A stretch of DNA of 64,000 nt from Dicaeum eximium (lineage: Eukaryota > Chordata > Aves > Passeriformes > Dicaeidae), in assembly GCA_013396995.1 (NCBI GenBank), contig VWZP01006003.1, positions 1,337,213 to 1,401,212 on the forward strand, written 5' to 3'. Position numbers and translations under genes: made by a program. The notes beneath the pieces were generated by a model. The model was given only the letters and a program-made list of their open reading frames with translations, had not been told where the DNA came from and made no database searches. Shown in pieces: positions 26,255 through 37,049 of the stretch. How positions within the stretch are numbered: position 1 is the stretch's first letter; each line of letters begins with the position of its first letter.

Positions 26255-28417
26255 TTTTGGGAGATCTCATTCAGCACAAGTTCTCACAATTCTCACTTTA
26301 TTCCCACAATTTCTGCTTTCCCAAAATGTCTCTTTCTCTTGACCAATTTTTAAGGCTGCCACCAATTCCCTTTTTGGATACAGATACACAGCTTTGTAAC
26401 TTTCTTAAACTTTTCCCCTTTTGTTTGGGATGCAAAGACCTTATGGTTTTGGGAGTTTTGATTTAAATAAATACCCTGCTTCCTCTACATGAACCTCCTG
26501 TGTTCTTCTGACCAATTTACTTGCTACCTAGTAGTCCCCATTTTTCAGTCTATCAATTTGAAATTGAATACTTCACTTTTCTAGCATAGTTTTTTCCTGT
26601 GAATATAGGTTTTATCAATCTGTGATCACTACAGCTGAAGTCAGTTTTGATGATGATTTCTTTTCCAGTGTCATCACTACTTACTACAGTCCTGAAGTCT
26701 CACACCATTACATCTTGGTGATCTAGTCATTATTAAGTTAACAAGCCTGGCAGTTTCTCTGATTTGTATCCAATAAATAGATACATCCTACAAAACCACA
26801 TTTCTCTATTATTACTTACATTTAACACAACATTATACCTAAAATCCACAGCAGGATACCATCCACTCTCTTTGTGTAGCTTTTATGATCCTTATATTAT
26901 TTTGACTCAAAGTAATGCTATAATTTATACACTTTTTTATTTTCTCGAAACCTCCATTATAATTAATATGCAACACCATTACTTTCATTTTTAGCTTTCC
27001 TGAACAACTTGTACTGAAATTTCAGCTTTGAATATTAGACTATTTCTCACTGATTGCTCTTACCCTGTCACATCCAGTTTCATATGACATACCAGATGTA
27101 TACAGCTACTTCATTTTGTTGTTCTTTTACAAACATCTAAGTATTCTTCCATATGTACCATTTCAACAATTTTTCTTGACAGAGCTATGGACTGCTTTCA
27201 TTATTTATTGTCTATCTGACTACCAACCTGGATGTGCCTCACCTAACTTCCTAATCCTTCTTCTCTGAGGGTTCTCTTGTACATTTGTTCAAGCATCTCT
27301 TCCAGAACCACTCTGTCTGACTTCTAAAAAGAAATATTTTCTTCAAGGTCAGACCTTTTAATATCAATTCTGCAAACGCTGTATTTGGGCTTTGGTGGTA
27401 GCAATAACAGCAGCATTAAGGCTGATCTCTATTCCATCCTAACCCTAACTGTACCTGTATTTCAGTCTTTTCTGGTTGCTGCTACTGCCCAGGAGAGGGA
27501 TTAAAAAAGGAGCACAAGAAATGCCAAGTGTCTGCATAAGGACAGGAATAGCAGCATCAGGGGAAAAAGAGGCTGGAAGCAGTTTCATTAAACACTGAGG
27601 CATCACTTTGCCTCCTGCTCCTGGTAGCTCCAATGACTGCTGCTTAAGTATTGCCAAAAAAAAGTGTTTCTAAGCAAGCAGGAGTTGTTGAAAGGGTTGA
27701 GGACAGAAATGGAGCAGGTGTCAGGGGCTATGGATAAAATTTGGATATATTTAGTTCTGTAATTGCAGCAGAAGGGGCCTGAGAGGTTTCATTTAATTTC
27801 CTTTTTCAGATCCGGGTCTGAAAGCAGGTGTAGCTACTTGCAGTCCCTGAGTGCAGATTTGTTTGAATGGGCACTACAGCATTTTCTGATGAGTTCTGAA
27901 GATAACTTCCCAGATGCTTGAAGCAATTGGCATTCTACAGTAACTAGAGAGCATCCTACCCCTTTCCTTTCTGTTTTTACCTCTATCCAGTGCCTATTCT
28001 TCCTGAGATGAAACCAGAGCTGCATGCAGTAAAAGGTTTAAGAGACTGAGCATGTGTACTCTGATCCAGAACAAGCACTGTTAAGCCTGATCTAAACCAT
28101 GCAAACAGACCTTTGACAACCCTTTATCAGACCCCTGCTAAGCACAGTAAGGATACACTCCAATTCAAAGCCTCTTTTCATGCACAGATCTAAAGTTTTA
28201 TTGAAATAAAGAGAAGCTCAACCATCTCAAAGTAAGCTGTTACTGCCTGTTTTGTGATAAGACACAAAGAATGTGAATCTTCAGCAACACACAGAAGTGA
28301 GAGAGCAAGTCACTCATATGGGAGGAAGTTGGAAAAACCTCAATTTAGCGCATTCTAGCAACCACCACCTCTTCAAGTGAACAAATCTGAAGCTGTGTTT
28401 ATGCTGTAAAACAAATT

Positions 28418-28453
28418 AAAAAATAAAGTAAAGTAAAATAAAATAAAGTAAAG
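28418..28453. repeat. A-rich AAAGT/AAAAT simple repeat
   Basis: Seen: an imperfect run of AAAGT, AAAAT and AAATA units. A similar A-rich tract lies about 400 bp further on (28841-28870), and the latter can pair with the TACTTTATT just before it. No adjacent LINE body is recognisable, so neither is called a retroposon tail. Confidence 0.85.
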
Positions 28454-28840
28454 GTTTAAATAAAAATCCCACCCAAACTGCCTTATTGAAGAGACATGAT
28501 TGCAGATAAATTTACAGATGTAACCTTTAGCATCTTAGAAAAAAGTAATAAACCTCCAATTTCAAGGCTATGAAATAGAAAAAACAGAATTAAACCAGCT
28601 TGTATCACACAAGACACTGGATCTTAAAAAAACCTGCCTATACTATAGATAAATGAAAGTTCCCCTACCTTCTTCTAAGTAACATCTTGCTTATTTTGCT
28701 AAAATTGACCTTTAATTGGTTGTACAATTGTTAAGAATTATAATTTGGTATCTACTTAGTTATTAAGATCTGTGGCAAGGTTAATTTCTTGCAAAAAAAT
28801 CTTGCTGAGTTTTAAGATGTTTAAATTTTATCTACTTTAT

Positions 28841-28870
28841 TAAAAAAATAAAGTAAATAAAAAAATAAAG
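28841..28870. repeat. A-rich AAAT/AAAG simple repeat
   Basis: Seen: TAAAAAAATAAAGTAAATAA followed by AAAAATAAAG. Low-complexity A-rich sequence with the same unit types as 28418-28453. Confidence 0.85.
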
Positions 28871-29043
28871 GGGCAGAAAATAACTGCAAGGCAGGGTGAA
28901 CATGTGTGACATGGACAAATTTTAATCCTGAAACTATCTTTAAGAAATAGGTATTTTGGACATCAATAAAAATTCTGAGCATTTTCTAAAGAGTACAGAC
29001 TAATGAATTTACAGGAAAATATCAGGATGCTTCAAATATTTCA

Positions 29044-29077
29044 TTTTTGAAATATTTTTGAAAAAATATTTCAAAAA
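29044..29077. repeat. Perfect 16-bp inverted repeat, 2-nt loop
   Basis: Seen: TTTTTGAAATATTTTT at 29044-29059 faces its exact reverse complement at 29062-29077, with GA between. It is A/T-rich, so it may be chance or slippage, but the stem is perfect. Confidence 0.93.
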
Positions 29078-32000
29078 CTGAAAGACCAGCACCAATGGAA
29101 AGTGCTAGATTTTAAAACTAACAATTGCCAAAAACTACCCCATGTAAACAATGTCAATTGAAATAGAAACCTGGCTTAGTGGAGCTGAGGATCAGGAGGT
29201 ACTCTTCACTCCTGTAATTTGTGATTCGACCAAAAGCACATCATTTAACTACCCCTATAAATGCAAATGCTACTATTTACTAACAAGCACATCTGGTAAC
29301 ATCTGTAAAACAGTGACATTCTGAGTTGAAAACAGTCAGCTCTCTTTCTTTTTGTCGCTTATTGCTAACTGAAAGGAAAAGGGGACTACCAAAAACTTGC
29401 ACACTTATTTCTGCTAGGAGCACCATGACTGCACTGAGATTTTTTTCATCTTTTCACACAAGAAACTACAAAGCCACAACACTAGGAAGGAAACACCTGA
29501 GCAGCGAGAGGATTCCCCAGCAGACACATGGCAGAGTGGGCAAGACAAGTGGAACTGGCAGCCCAGAGCAAACCTGCCTTTGTGGATTTATGGCAGGCTC
29601 CCAGTCCAAGGCCCATCTGGCTGGGAAGGGGGAGGCTGGGAAGACCATGTGCCGCTTACATTTTTGCCATTCCTGCTGCGGTATGGCGCAAATAAATCAC
29701 GGGGCTGAGGTCAGAACAGCCAGCCCATAAAGTGATTCATGGGCCCAGCAGCACATTCCCCCAGGACTATGTACTTTATTACAGTAAACCTCAGAACAAG
29801 ATACAATTTCCTGTCTCAAGGAGCAGCCTTTAAATCAGGACACCTGGGCAGCCCTGCAGCCGCTCACAGAACAATGGGTCTGAGCCCTTCCACTGCCTCT
29901 CCTCGCTGGCCCTGCTGCCTTCACCCAAACCCCACCTCCAGAGAGCCTCCTGCTGCTGCACGTTACTGTGGTGACAACACTGTGAAGGCAATACACTGAT
30001 ATAATCCTATTCTTCAGGCACAGCTCCCCGCCCAAGAAATAAATACTCTCCATATGTTGTTTTCCCACTCCATTTTAGCTTTTAGGTCTCTTCTGCACTG
30101 TAAAAATTTGACTCAAAATGTTAAGGCAGAGGAACAGAGGAACTGAAAGGCAAATCATTGGTTTCTCTGTTTGCAGGAAGACCCTGCACTGGAAGGGTTT
30201 TTTTTTCTTTGCAAGCTGAAGAATCTGACATGCTATTTAGGTTGTAATATGGATGTTCTCACTGTGATCAAGGGCTGTGATTTGAGTTTTGGGTTTGGCA
30301 TCTGGAAAGAAACTGAGGTGGTGACAGAGATGATGGTATTGTTAGACTCCTGAGAAATCTCCCTCCCAGCTAAGAATAATGCTGCTCTTACACCACAGGT
30401 TACGTTTCCAGGAGAAAGAAAAGAGAAGTCATTTTAAGCCATGAAACAAAGCAGTGGGTATTTTCCACTTTCAATATGCTGTGGAGCCTTACTTCTCTAG
30501 ACATTTCAACCACACAGACCTTCCAGGCTGTAGAAGAGCAACCTGCCACAGCTGGCTTGAATTCCAGGTGTCCCTCAGGTAAGGGTGGGCCATGTGCTGG
30601 CTGCACTTCTGCTGCTCTTGGAAACAACAGAACACTCTTCAAATGGGAGCCTCCCATGTTCACACAAAACAGGACAGAAGAAAAACCTGCTTTGCCTCCT
30701 TCAGATCCATAATGGATCACCAAAACCAGAGCTAAACTCGGGTCAATTTTTTTTCAGTATGCATCATTCATGACTAAGAATGGGAAGGGAAGCTTCCTTT
30801 CGAGCATTTAAAGGCAAGATTTTCCTGCAGCTTTGATGACAGTAAGTCATTCTGTACAATCACTAAAAATAGTGGAAAAAATCCCAATAATTTTTATTCT
30901 TCAAAGTTCTTTTGGATCTTAAAACTACAGACATAACAAGGTAACATGTCCCTGGGAAGCTGCTTCATGGAAAACAGACACACCTGAAAGATGTTCAGAG
31001 GACAAAAACTTAAGAAAAAGTGACAGAGCAGAAGAAGTTTTGGGAAAATTTAGATGAAAATTCATCCAACACGGTAAGTTAAGAATGCTATTGAACTGGT
31101 CAAACTAAAAAAAAAATCGAGGTAAGGAAAGAGGAGAAGGAAAGGACTGATAAAACAGATGTAAGCAGCAATAAACCCATCCAGTTTATCCAAGACTGAA
31201 CCTCCTGAAGCTATTTGTTTCACAATTACTTTTCCTACAAGTGAAAACATAACTGTGTGGAAAGTAACTTGTTCCACCTGCTTATTTTGTTTTATGTTAC
31301 TTAAAGGATCTCCTTGACTTCAGTGGATTGTTTCAGAGCTTACAGTAGGCAGAATTAAGGCTTATTCATTTTATCCAGTCTGCTTTCCTGTAGAAAATAA
31401 ATATTTACATCATACCCAGTTGCTCCCAATCATTTATTCTGGGGGGCTTAGGAAAAGGACATCCACTAGGGACTGAAAGCCATGAGGAAGCCAAGGCTGC
31501 TGTCCTTGTGACTTTGTCCCAGTGGTTAATAATTTTCACTGTCATAGTCTTATGTCTTTCTATTTCCAACCCTTCTGTTCTCAGTTTCTAGATAATGATC
31601 CTTGTTTTGACTGTCTCTGCTTGAATAAAGTGTTTTAATATTACTATTATTAGATTTTCTAGATATTAGGACTATACAGTCTTGTGACAACTGTATCAAC
31701 TATCCTATAAAACAGAACTAAAATCTTCATTCTATTCATACTCATTAATCCTATTTTTATGTAGCCAAAGTCCTTCTGCTGCCAAGATCACACTTTTTTC
31801 CATAACATGGCCAAATCTTTTCCAAGTCACTCCTTTCCAAATAGTGCACAGTAGATTTCATATTGTTCTGATTTATTTGCTTCGTGTTCATATGCATTTT
31901 GTGTAAATGAGCTTGCATTAAGAAGCAATTTAAATGGCCCTACAGGTCTGCTCTCACCACTAGGGAAAGCTACACTATTTTCTGTGTCACCTGCAATGTC

Positions 32001-32167
32001 ATTTTAGACTTGCTTCCAGCTCACTGATCAAATTATTATCAGCACCAAGCCCAGCACAAGATCTATTAAGCTCAAAAATAAATTTCACTGTTCAGTTTTA
32101 ACTGTAATGGGAAAATGCTGACAGCTAATGCTCACCTTAAGCATACTGTCTATACAGAGCTAATAAA

Positions 32168-32452
32168 TAACATTAAGGGACTCTTTTCAAGGGCATGTAA
32201 TGATAGCACAAGGAGTGATGCCTTCCAACTGATGGAGGATGGAATTAGATTAGGTATTAGCAAGATATTCTTCACTGTGAGGATGGTGAGGCACTGGCAC
32301 AGGTTGCCCAGAGAAGCTGTGGATGCCACATCACTGGAAGTGTCCAAGGCCAGGCTGGATGGGACCAGGATGGAGCCTGGTCTGGTGGAAGGGTTGGAAC
32401 TGGATGAACTTTAAGGTCCCTTCCAAACCAAACTGTTCTGTGATTCTGTGAT
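32168..32452 (+). mobile_element. CR1 LINE 3'-end fragment
   Basis: Seen: a stretch containing the hallmark avian CR1 3' region, including CACTGGCACAGGTTGCCCAG, a GAAGCTGTGGATGCC block, CAAGGCCAGGCTGGATGGG, GGTTGGAACTGGATGA and AAGGTCCCTTCCAAACC. It ends in the octamer-like tail TTCTGTGATTCTGTGAT. The 5' boundary is approximate. Known: CR1 copies are mostly 5'-truncated, and the 3' tail is the diagnostic part. Part of the usual segment between the CTGGTCTGGTGGAAGG block and GGTTGGAACT (the CCTGCCCATGGCAGGG region, by recall) is missing, an internal deletion of about 20 bp. It is plus-oriented, antisense to ERC1. A 99-codon open frame across it is incidental: it lies in the 3' part of a decayed copy and is not an intact reverse transcriptase. 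Confidence 0.9.
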
Positions 32453-33583
32453 AATTTGGGAATTGGTCTTCTACAGAAGATTAATTATACTTAATGCAAA
32501 AAATTACTTATATTAAACAAGGTTGGGGTTTTTTTAACCAAACTTTAGAGATAATCAAGGAACCGTATCAGAGTTTTTTGGCATTACACATCTTACACAA
32601 AGTAATTTGACTGGTATTAATTAAAAGCCTATTCTTTATGTTATCAGAATGTTCTATCAGCTTATTCATCACTCTGCTCATGAATTGTAACAGTTAATCA
32701 ATTCATAGCATGTTAGCCACCCTCTGCCTGCTATTCTGCAACACTTTCAGGACTTCAGCATTTCCATAACTTCTAGAATTTCACCAGAATTCCAGTATTT
32801 ATTAAACTTTCAAGGAGCCAAAATTCCCTTTCGCCAACTTCTCTAGTGTTCTTAGATACCAAAACCAGCAGTGTGCTACCCCCAACACGTGTAACTTCTT
32901 CAGCAGTTTCTTATGTTGGAAAAAGAAATATGGAATGATGCAGTGCCTTTCTAAGAAGCGGCAAAAACATTTCTGTTCGAGTCCTATGTGATCCAAATTA
33001 AAGGATGTCACAAACCAGTAAAGTAACATTTTAGGCATACTGCAAATACCTCAAGTGGCCTAATAAACTGAAAAAAAAAATCTTTCTTAATTTTGTTTTT
33101 TTCAATAATTCTAATTATGCTGGCTCTTTATTATCAATAGAAAACAGCCTTTTTTAATAATTGAACTGGGTTTTTTGAATGCTTCCATTAAGACAAAAAC
33201 AGAGGTCTTTCATCACTATAGAAAATACAAATGGTTTCCTCTCTGAAACCAAAGACAAAATTACCACTGACTTCATACAGTAAGAGCTGTATTAAGGGAC
33301 CAGACTCTCACTTCCTTCCAAACGGTTTTAACTATTCAATACAAGTTCCCAAAAAACTTTCAGCATTTCATCTATCTACTTTAAAAGACACATAAAATCA
33401 TACTTAATAAAAAGCTCTGACTATTTTAATGTTGCAAAGTGAAATTTGCAGACATTGAAAAATGTAATTTTAGCTCTACATGCTTGTGGGGATGCTTTAT
33501 GCTGTCTCTGTCTTCTGTTAAATGAATTATGTAGGTTTGGCCAAAGGACTTGTCTTTTATTTCATCTTTGAGACCTTACTGAC

Positions 33584-33669
33584 GTTAATCTCTGTTCTAT
33601 CTGAAGATGATTTTGCTAAGCACCTTAAGTTGCTTAGCAAAATCATCTTCAGATAGAACAGAGATTAAC
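33584..33669. repeat. Perfect 39-bp inverted repeat (hairpin, 8-nt loop)
   Basis: Seen: the left arm 33584-33622 starts GTTAATCTCTG and ends TTTGCTAAGCA. The right arm 33631-33669 is its exact reverse complement, with no mismatch over 39 bp. The 8-nt spacer is CCTTAAGT. Pairing stops sharply at both outer ends. Each arm end carries TTAA. The sequence is mixed-composition, not a simple repeat. As RNA from either strand it would fold into one long, fully paired stem. I do not recognise it as a known transposon. Likely origins are a template-switch event at replication, a very small inverted-terminal element, or an assembly or foldback artefact. Confidence 0.95.
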
Positions 33670-36600
33670 ACTGGCAGATCCCTAGGAATTTTCTGGCTAA
33701 TCATTTGCAGCAAAGTGCTTAACTGTGATGTAGAGTAGCTTCAAGGGCGGAGTGAAAAAGCAAGTTTTGATTTTTAGGTTTTGTTTAGAATGTGTCATCC
33801 CCAGTCCCATTTAAAAAAATCTGACAGCTAACATTCTATTATTAACATGATTTCACTGCAAAACAATGTAAGAAAGCAAAAGGAAATGCAAGGGTTTTTT
33901 TTCTCTCACACATCTTGCTTCTTTACTTACTGGTGCAACAGGAACAGGGGAAAGATAAAGGTGACTAAGAAGAATGAATGTAGAAATGAGAAACATCTCC
34001 TGTGTCCTCTCCCCTTGAAGGCAGTACCGTTTATAATCCATTTAAAGGTAACCTTATCACAACTGTCCATCCATCTGCGATCTCTCGACCTGAGAGCTCC
34101 TTTGTGCAATGTGCCAGGGATGCCATGAAAGGCTGAGTGAAGTGCCCAGCTCTCTGGCTGCTCCAGGTGATGTTCCTTGGGTACAGCAAACACCAAGGGA
34201 ACCCTTTCTTCCTGCCCTGGAGACAAGCACATCCTAGGAAAGCGTTACCTGGGGCGTGGCGTGGCAAGCAGAGCCCAGCACAAGCCTGGCCAGGGGATTA
34301 ACACCTCTGCCTTTCATGTGGCTGCAGAGCTGTGGCTGCCTGCTCAGGGAGAGCTCCACCTTCCCATCTGGCTGGGGACATGCTCACAGCACAGGTCACA
34401 CTGAGGGGAGGAAAGCAATAACAACCTGGCTGGAACAGACTTCTTCTTCACAGAAGGGCCACTCATTTATGTTTTTGGTCTCGTACACCTCGCTGCAAAA
34501 GATTTTGAAGTAGTTAATTTAAAAATAGAGCAGGAGAATCAGCTCTAGAAGCAGAAATAAAGTACACACACTAAATATAACCTATTTCAGCCTACAGAAA
34601 ATACTTCTGAGAGTAATGGCCAAAAAGGCTCTCTTCGAAAAAGAATGTTTCAGAACAAGGAGGCAATCACACCATAACAGCTTTACAACTTTCAAGTCAA
34701 TGGCTGTTTTTTATTAATATGGCTAGTCAATATTATTTTGTTTAAAGAAGCATTTAATATATTTTTGATGTCTTGAATTAGCTGCCTACCTGTAGACATT
34801 TTCTTTTCCTTTTCCTCTAGTTGAGACTGCTGAAAAGGGTGAAAGTATGCTGCCTACAGAAGAATTTTTAGTTTCTATTAAATCCTTTCAGAGCAAGAAG
34901 TGATGTTGGCATAAACCAAAGCAGTTGGAAGAAATAAAATGGCAGCTGAGAAGAGATCCCAGGCTCTCCAAGACAGTCTCAGAAGGGTAGCAAAGGATGA
35001 CTCAGACAGCAAAGTGTGACCTCAGACAGTGCACTGCTTCCTCAAAAAAGAAGTGATTTATGACTGATGAGCAGTGTAACCAGTATCAGACAATACGTCT
35101 CCCCAAAGGACACAGACAAAAGCTGCATTGAGATTAACATACTCTCCTTAGTTTTCCACATATTTGATCACTCCAAGCCCTCAAATATTCTGCAGTTCTC
35201 CAATTATGAAAAAAACAAATTAAAACCCAACAACTTCAAATGAGTGTGTATGACACACGCCCAGCCGTGCATGCGACTTCAAACAAGCACATCTGAATGA
35301 GACAGTAACTCTTCCTAAATCTAAATGGCATTCTCACAAAATGTGAGAACTTTTTCAGGTTCAGAATAAGTAAAGGAGGTACATCCATGCTACTCAGTAA
35401 TTCTGGGAGGGGATGGTGTGAATAGAAGAGAAGGGGTTTTCACTGCAGTTTGGTTACAAAGCTTGTTTGCACAGGGCTGTGCTGGCCTCATGGTGGCTAT
35501 TCATAAGAGATCCCCAAAAGAGCTGTAAAGTCTGCCTATAGCCCAGGTGCTATAATTGCTGTCTATCAAAACAGAGCTGTTTTCTGAGCAAACATTTCAG
35601 AATGCCCAATGCTAAGCTGATTAGTTAGTGGGTTTCTGGGGAGGAGTATGAGGACGACGGCTGAGAGACAGAGCAAAATTGATGACTTGGAGACAAAACT
35701 TGGATTTCATGAAAACACTCCAGAGAGTATTTAATTTCTCAAAGAGAATTCCTGCCATTGAAAGGGAAGCAGGTACTATGAAGGAATTATTACCAATAAT
35801 GTCCAATTCCCACTGCAAGGAACATTAATGAGTTCAAGAAGCAAACAGAGAGGTGTTATCAGTACAGAATCCGGCTCAGCTGTCCCTTGAGCACGGCTGT
35901 TCCTACAGAGATACCATTCCCATGCCAGAGATGTCTCCCTTTCAGTACACCCAGCGAGCTCCTGAGGCTTCTCTGGAACACAGGAGCTTTGAGGGGCACC
36001 TCCACCTTCAGAGTGTGCAGACTCCACATCCACACTGATCTGGGCTGGTCATGGGGACAGGCAGACCTGGCTCCCTCAGGTTTCAGCAGCACCGACCACA
36101 CAGAGTCCATGGAAAGCTCAGCATGAGCTCATCTGGTGTATATGGGCACAGGCTGAGTCTGTGCAGGGCACGGACACCTGAGCCTGGGAACTCCAGAAAA
36201 AACACTTCTCGCACGAAGCTGCGCATGGGAATGTCAGGGCTGGGAGAGGGGGACAGCAGGAGGAGCTGGCACGAAGGAAGAAGGAAGGAAATTAGGGGCA
36301 TATAGCACAGCAAGGCTTCAGCCATCTTCTGCAATTAAAGAAACTCTTCACAGACCCTTAAAGTGGCAGAAGGCATTAGGGGTGTGCAGGGGCTGTGACT
36401 TACAGCTTCCTACCTCCACAGCCTGGTTAGAAGGCAGCACAGATGGAACTCATCCACAACCACAGCAGCCCCTTACAGACCCCTTCAGGAAGGGCTTGGT
36501 GAAGCAAGTTCATAATGGCTCTTCCTGTACATTCTTCTGCACTCTTGTGTTTTCCATTAGTAATCACTGCTCCTGAACATCCACAGTATTAAAGCAACGT

Positions 36601-37020
36601 CATTTGTACTGCTCAGGTTACTTCAGTGTCAACACTTACTCCAAGTCCTAGGGTTTCAGGGCTTTGGAATTTTGCCATCAAACTTCCCTTCAGGCATGGC
36701 AAAGTGGGGCGCTGCCCGTCCTCATTTCCCAGGCACCTCCACATAAGGATTTTTACAAAAATCCCTCTGCAAGCATTTAAGATGTTTTTGTTTTTCTTGA
36801 ACTAGAAATGTCTCAGATTATTACTATTGTTATTTTATTTGACAAGGGTTAATTGTGAAGTCTCAAAATGTACATTAACTGATACAACTGAAACAAAACA
36901 CTTTGTTAAATTCAGTGCAGCACAAGTTCCTACTAGAGTGCAACTCTATTTTAGTATTAGCTGACACATCTTAAAGACTACAGAGGGCATGACAATGGGT
37001 AATTACAGGGGTAGCTCAAA

Positions 37021-37049
37021 TACTTTTTGTTTTGTAAAAACAAAAAGTA
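37021..37049. repeat. Perfect 13-bp inverted repeat, 3-nt loop
   Basis: Seen: TACTTTTTGTTTT at 37021-37033 pairs exactly with AAAACAAAAAGTA at 37037-37049 across GTA. A low-complexity A/T stem with no obvious function. On either strand it lacks the trailing U tract and the context expected of a terminator, so I do not call one. Confidence 0.93.

Larger units (their letters stand above)
19347..32167. other. Intron stretch, no gene recognised
   Basis: The 3' third of the large ERC1 intron in transcription order. The longest open frame in the window (157 codons, minus strand, 20840-21313) lies here. Its translation is low in recognisable domains and rich in K, F, L and S, it overlaps an unrelated plus-strand frame, and it matches no family I know. 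A GC-richer patch at 25430-25690 also carries overlapping frames on the minus strand without recognisable content. Apart from the hairpin at 29044 and the A/T-rich simple repeats listed, I see nothing specific. Confidence 0.7.

Noticed and set aside
27438..27449. CCTAACCCTAAC, telomere-like
   Set aside because: Only two units; expected by chance and not an interstitial telomeric array.
29326..29730. 134-codon plus-strand open frame
   Set aside because: Composition follows a GC-richer patch. No domain recognised and no exon boundaries supported.
32115..32414. 99-codon frame that looks protein-like
   Set aside because: It lies in the CR1 3' fragment; its residues reflect the repeat consensus, not a host gene.
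32965..33000. GTTCGAGTCC, resembling a tRNA T-arm
   Set aside because: No matching acceptor, D or anticodon arms nearby; not a tRNA or tRNA-derived SINE.
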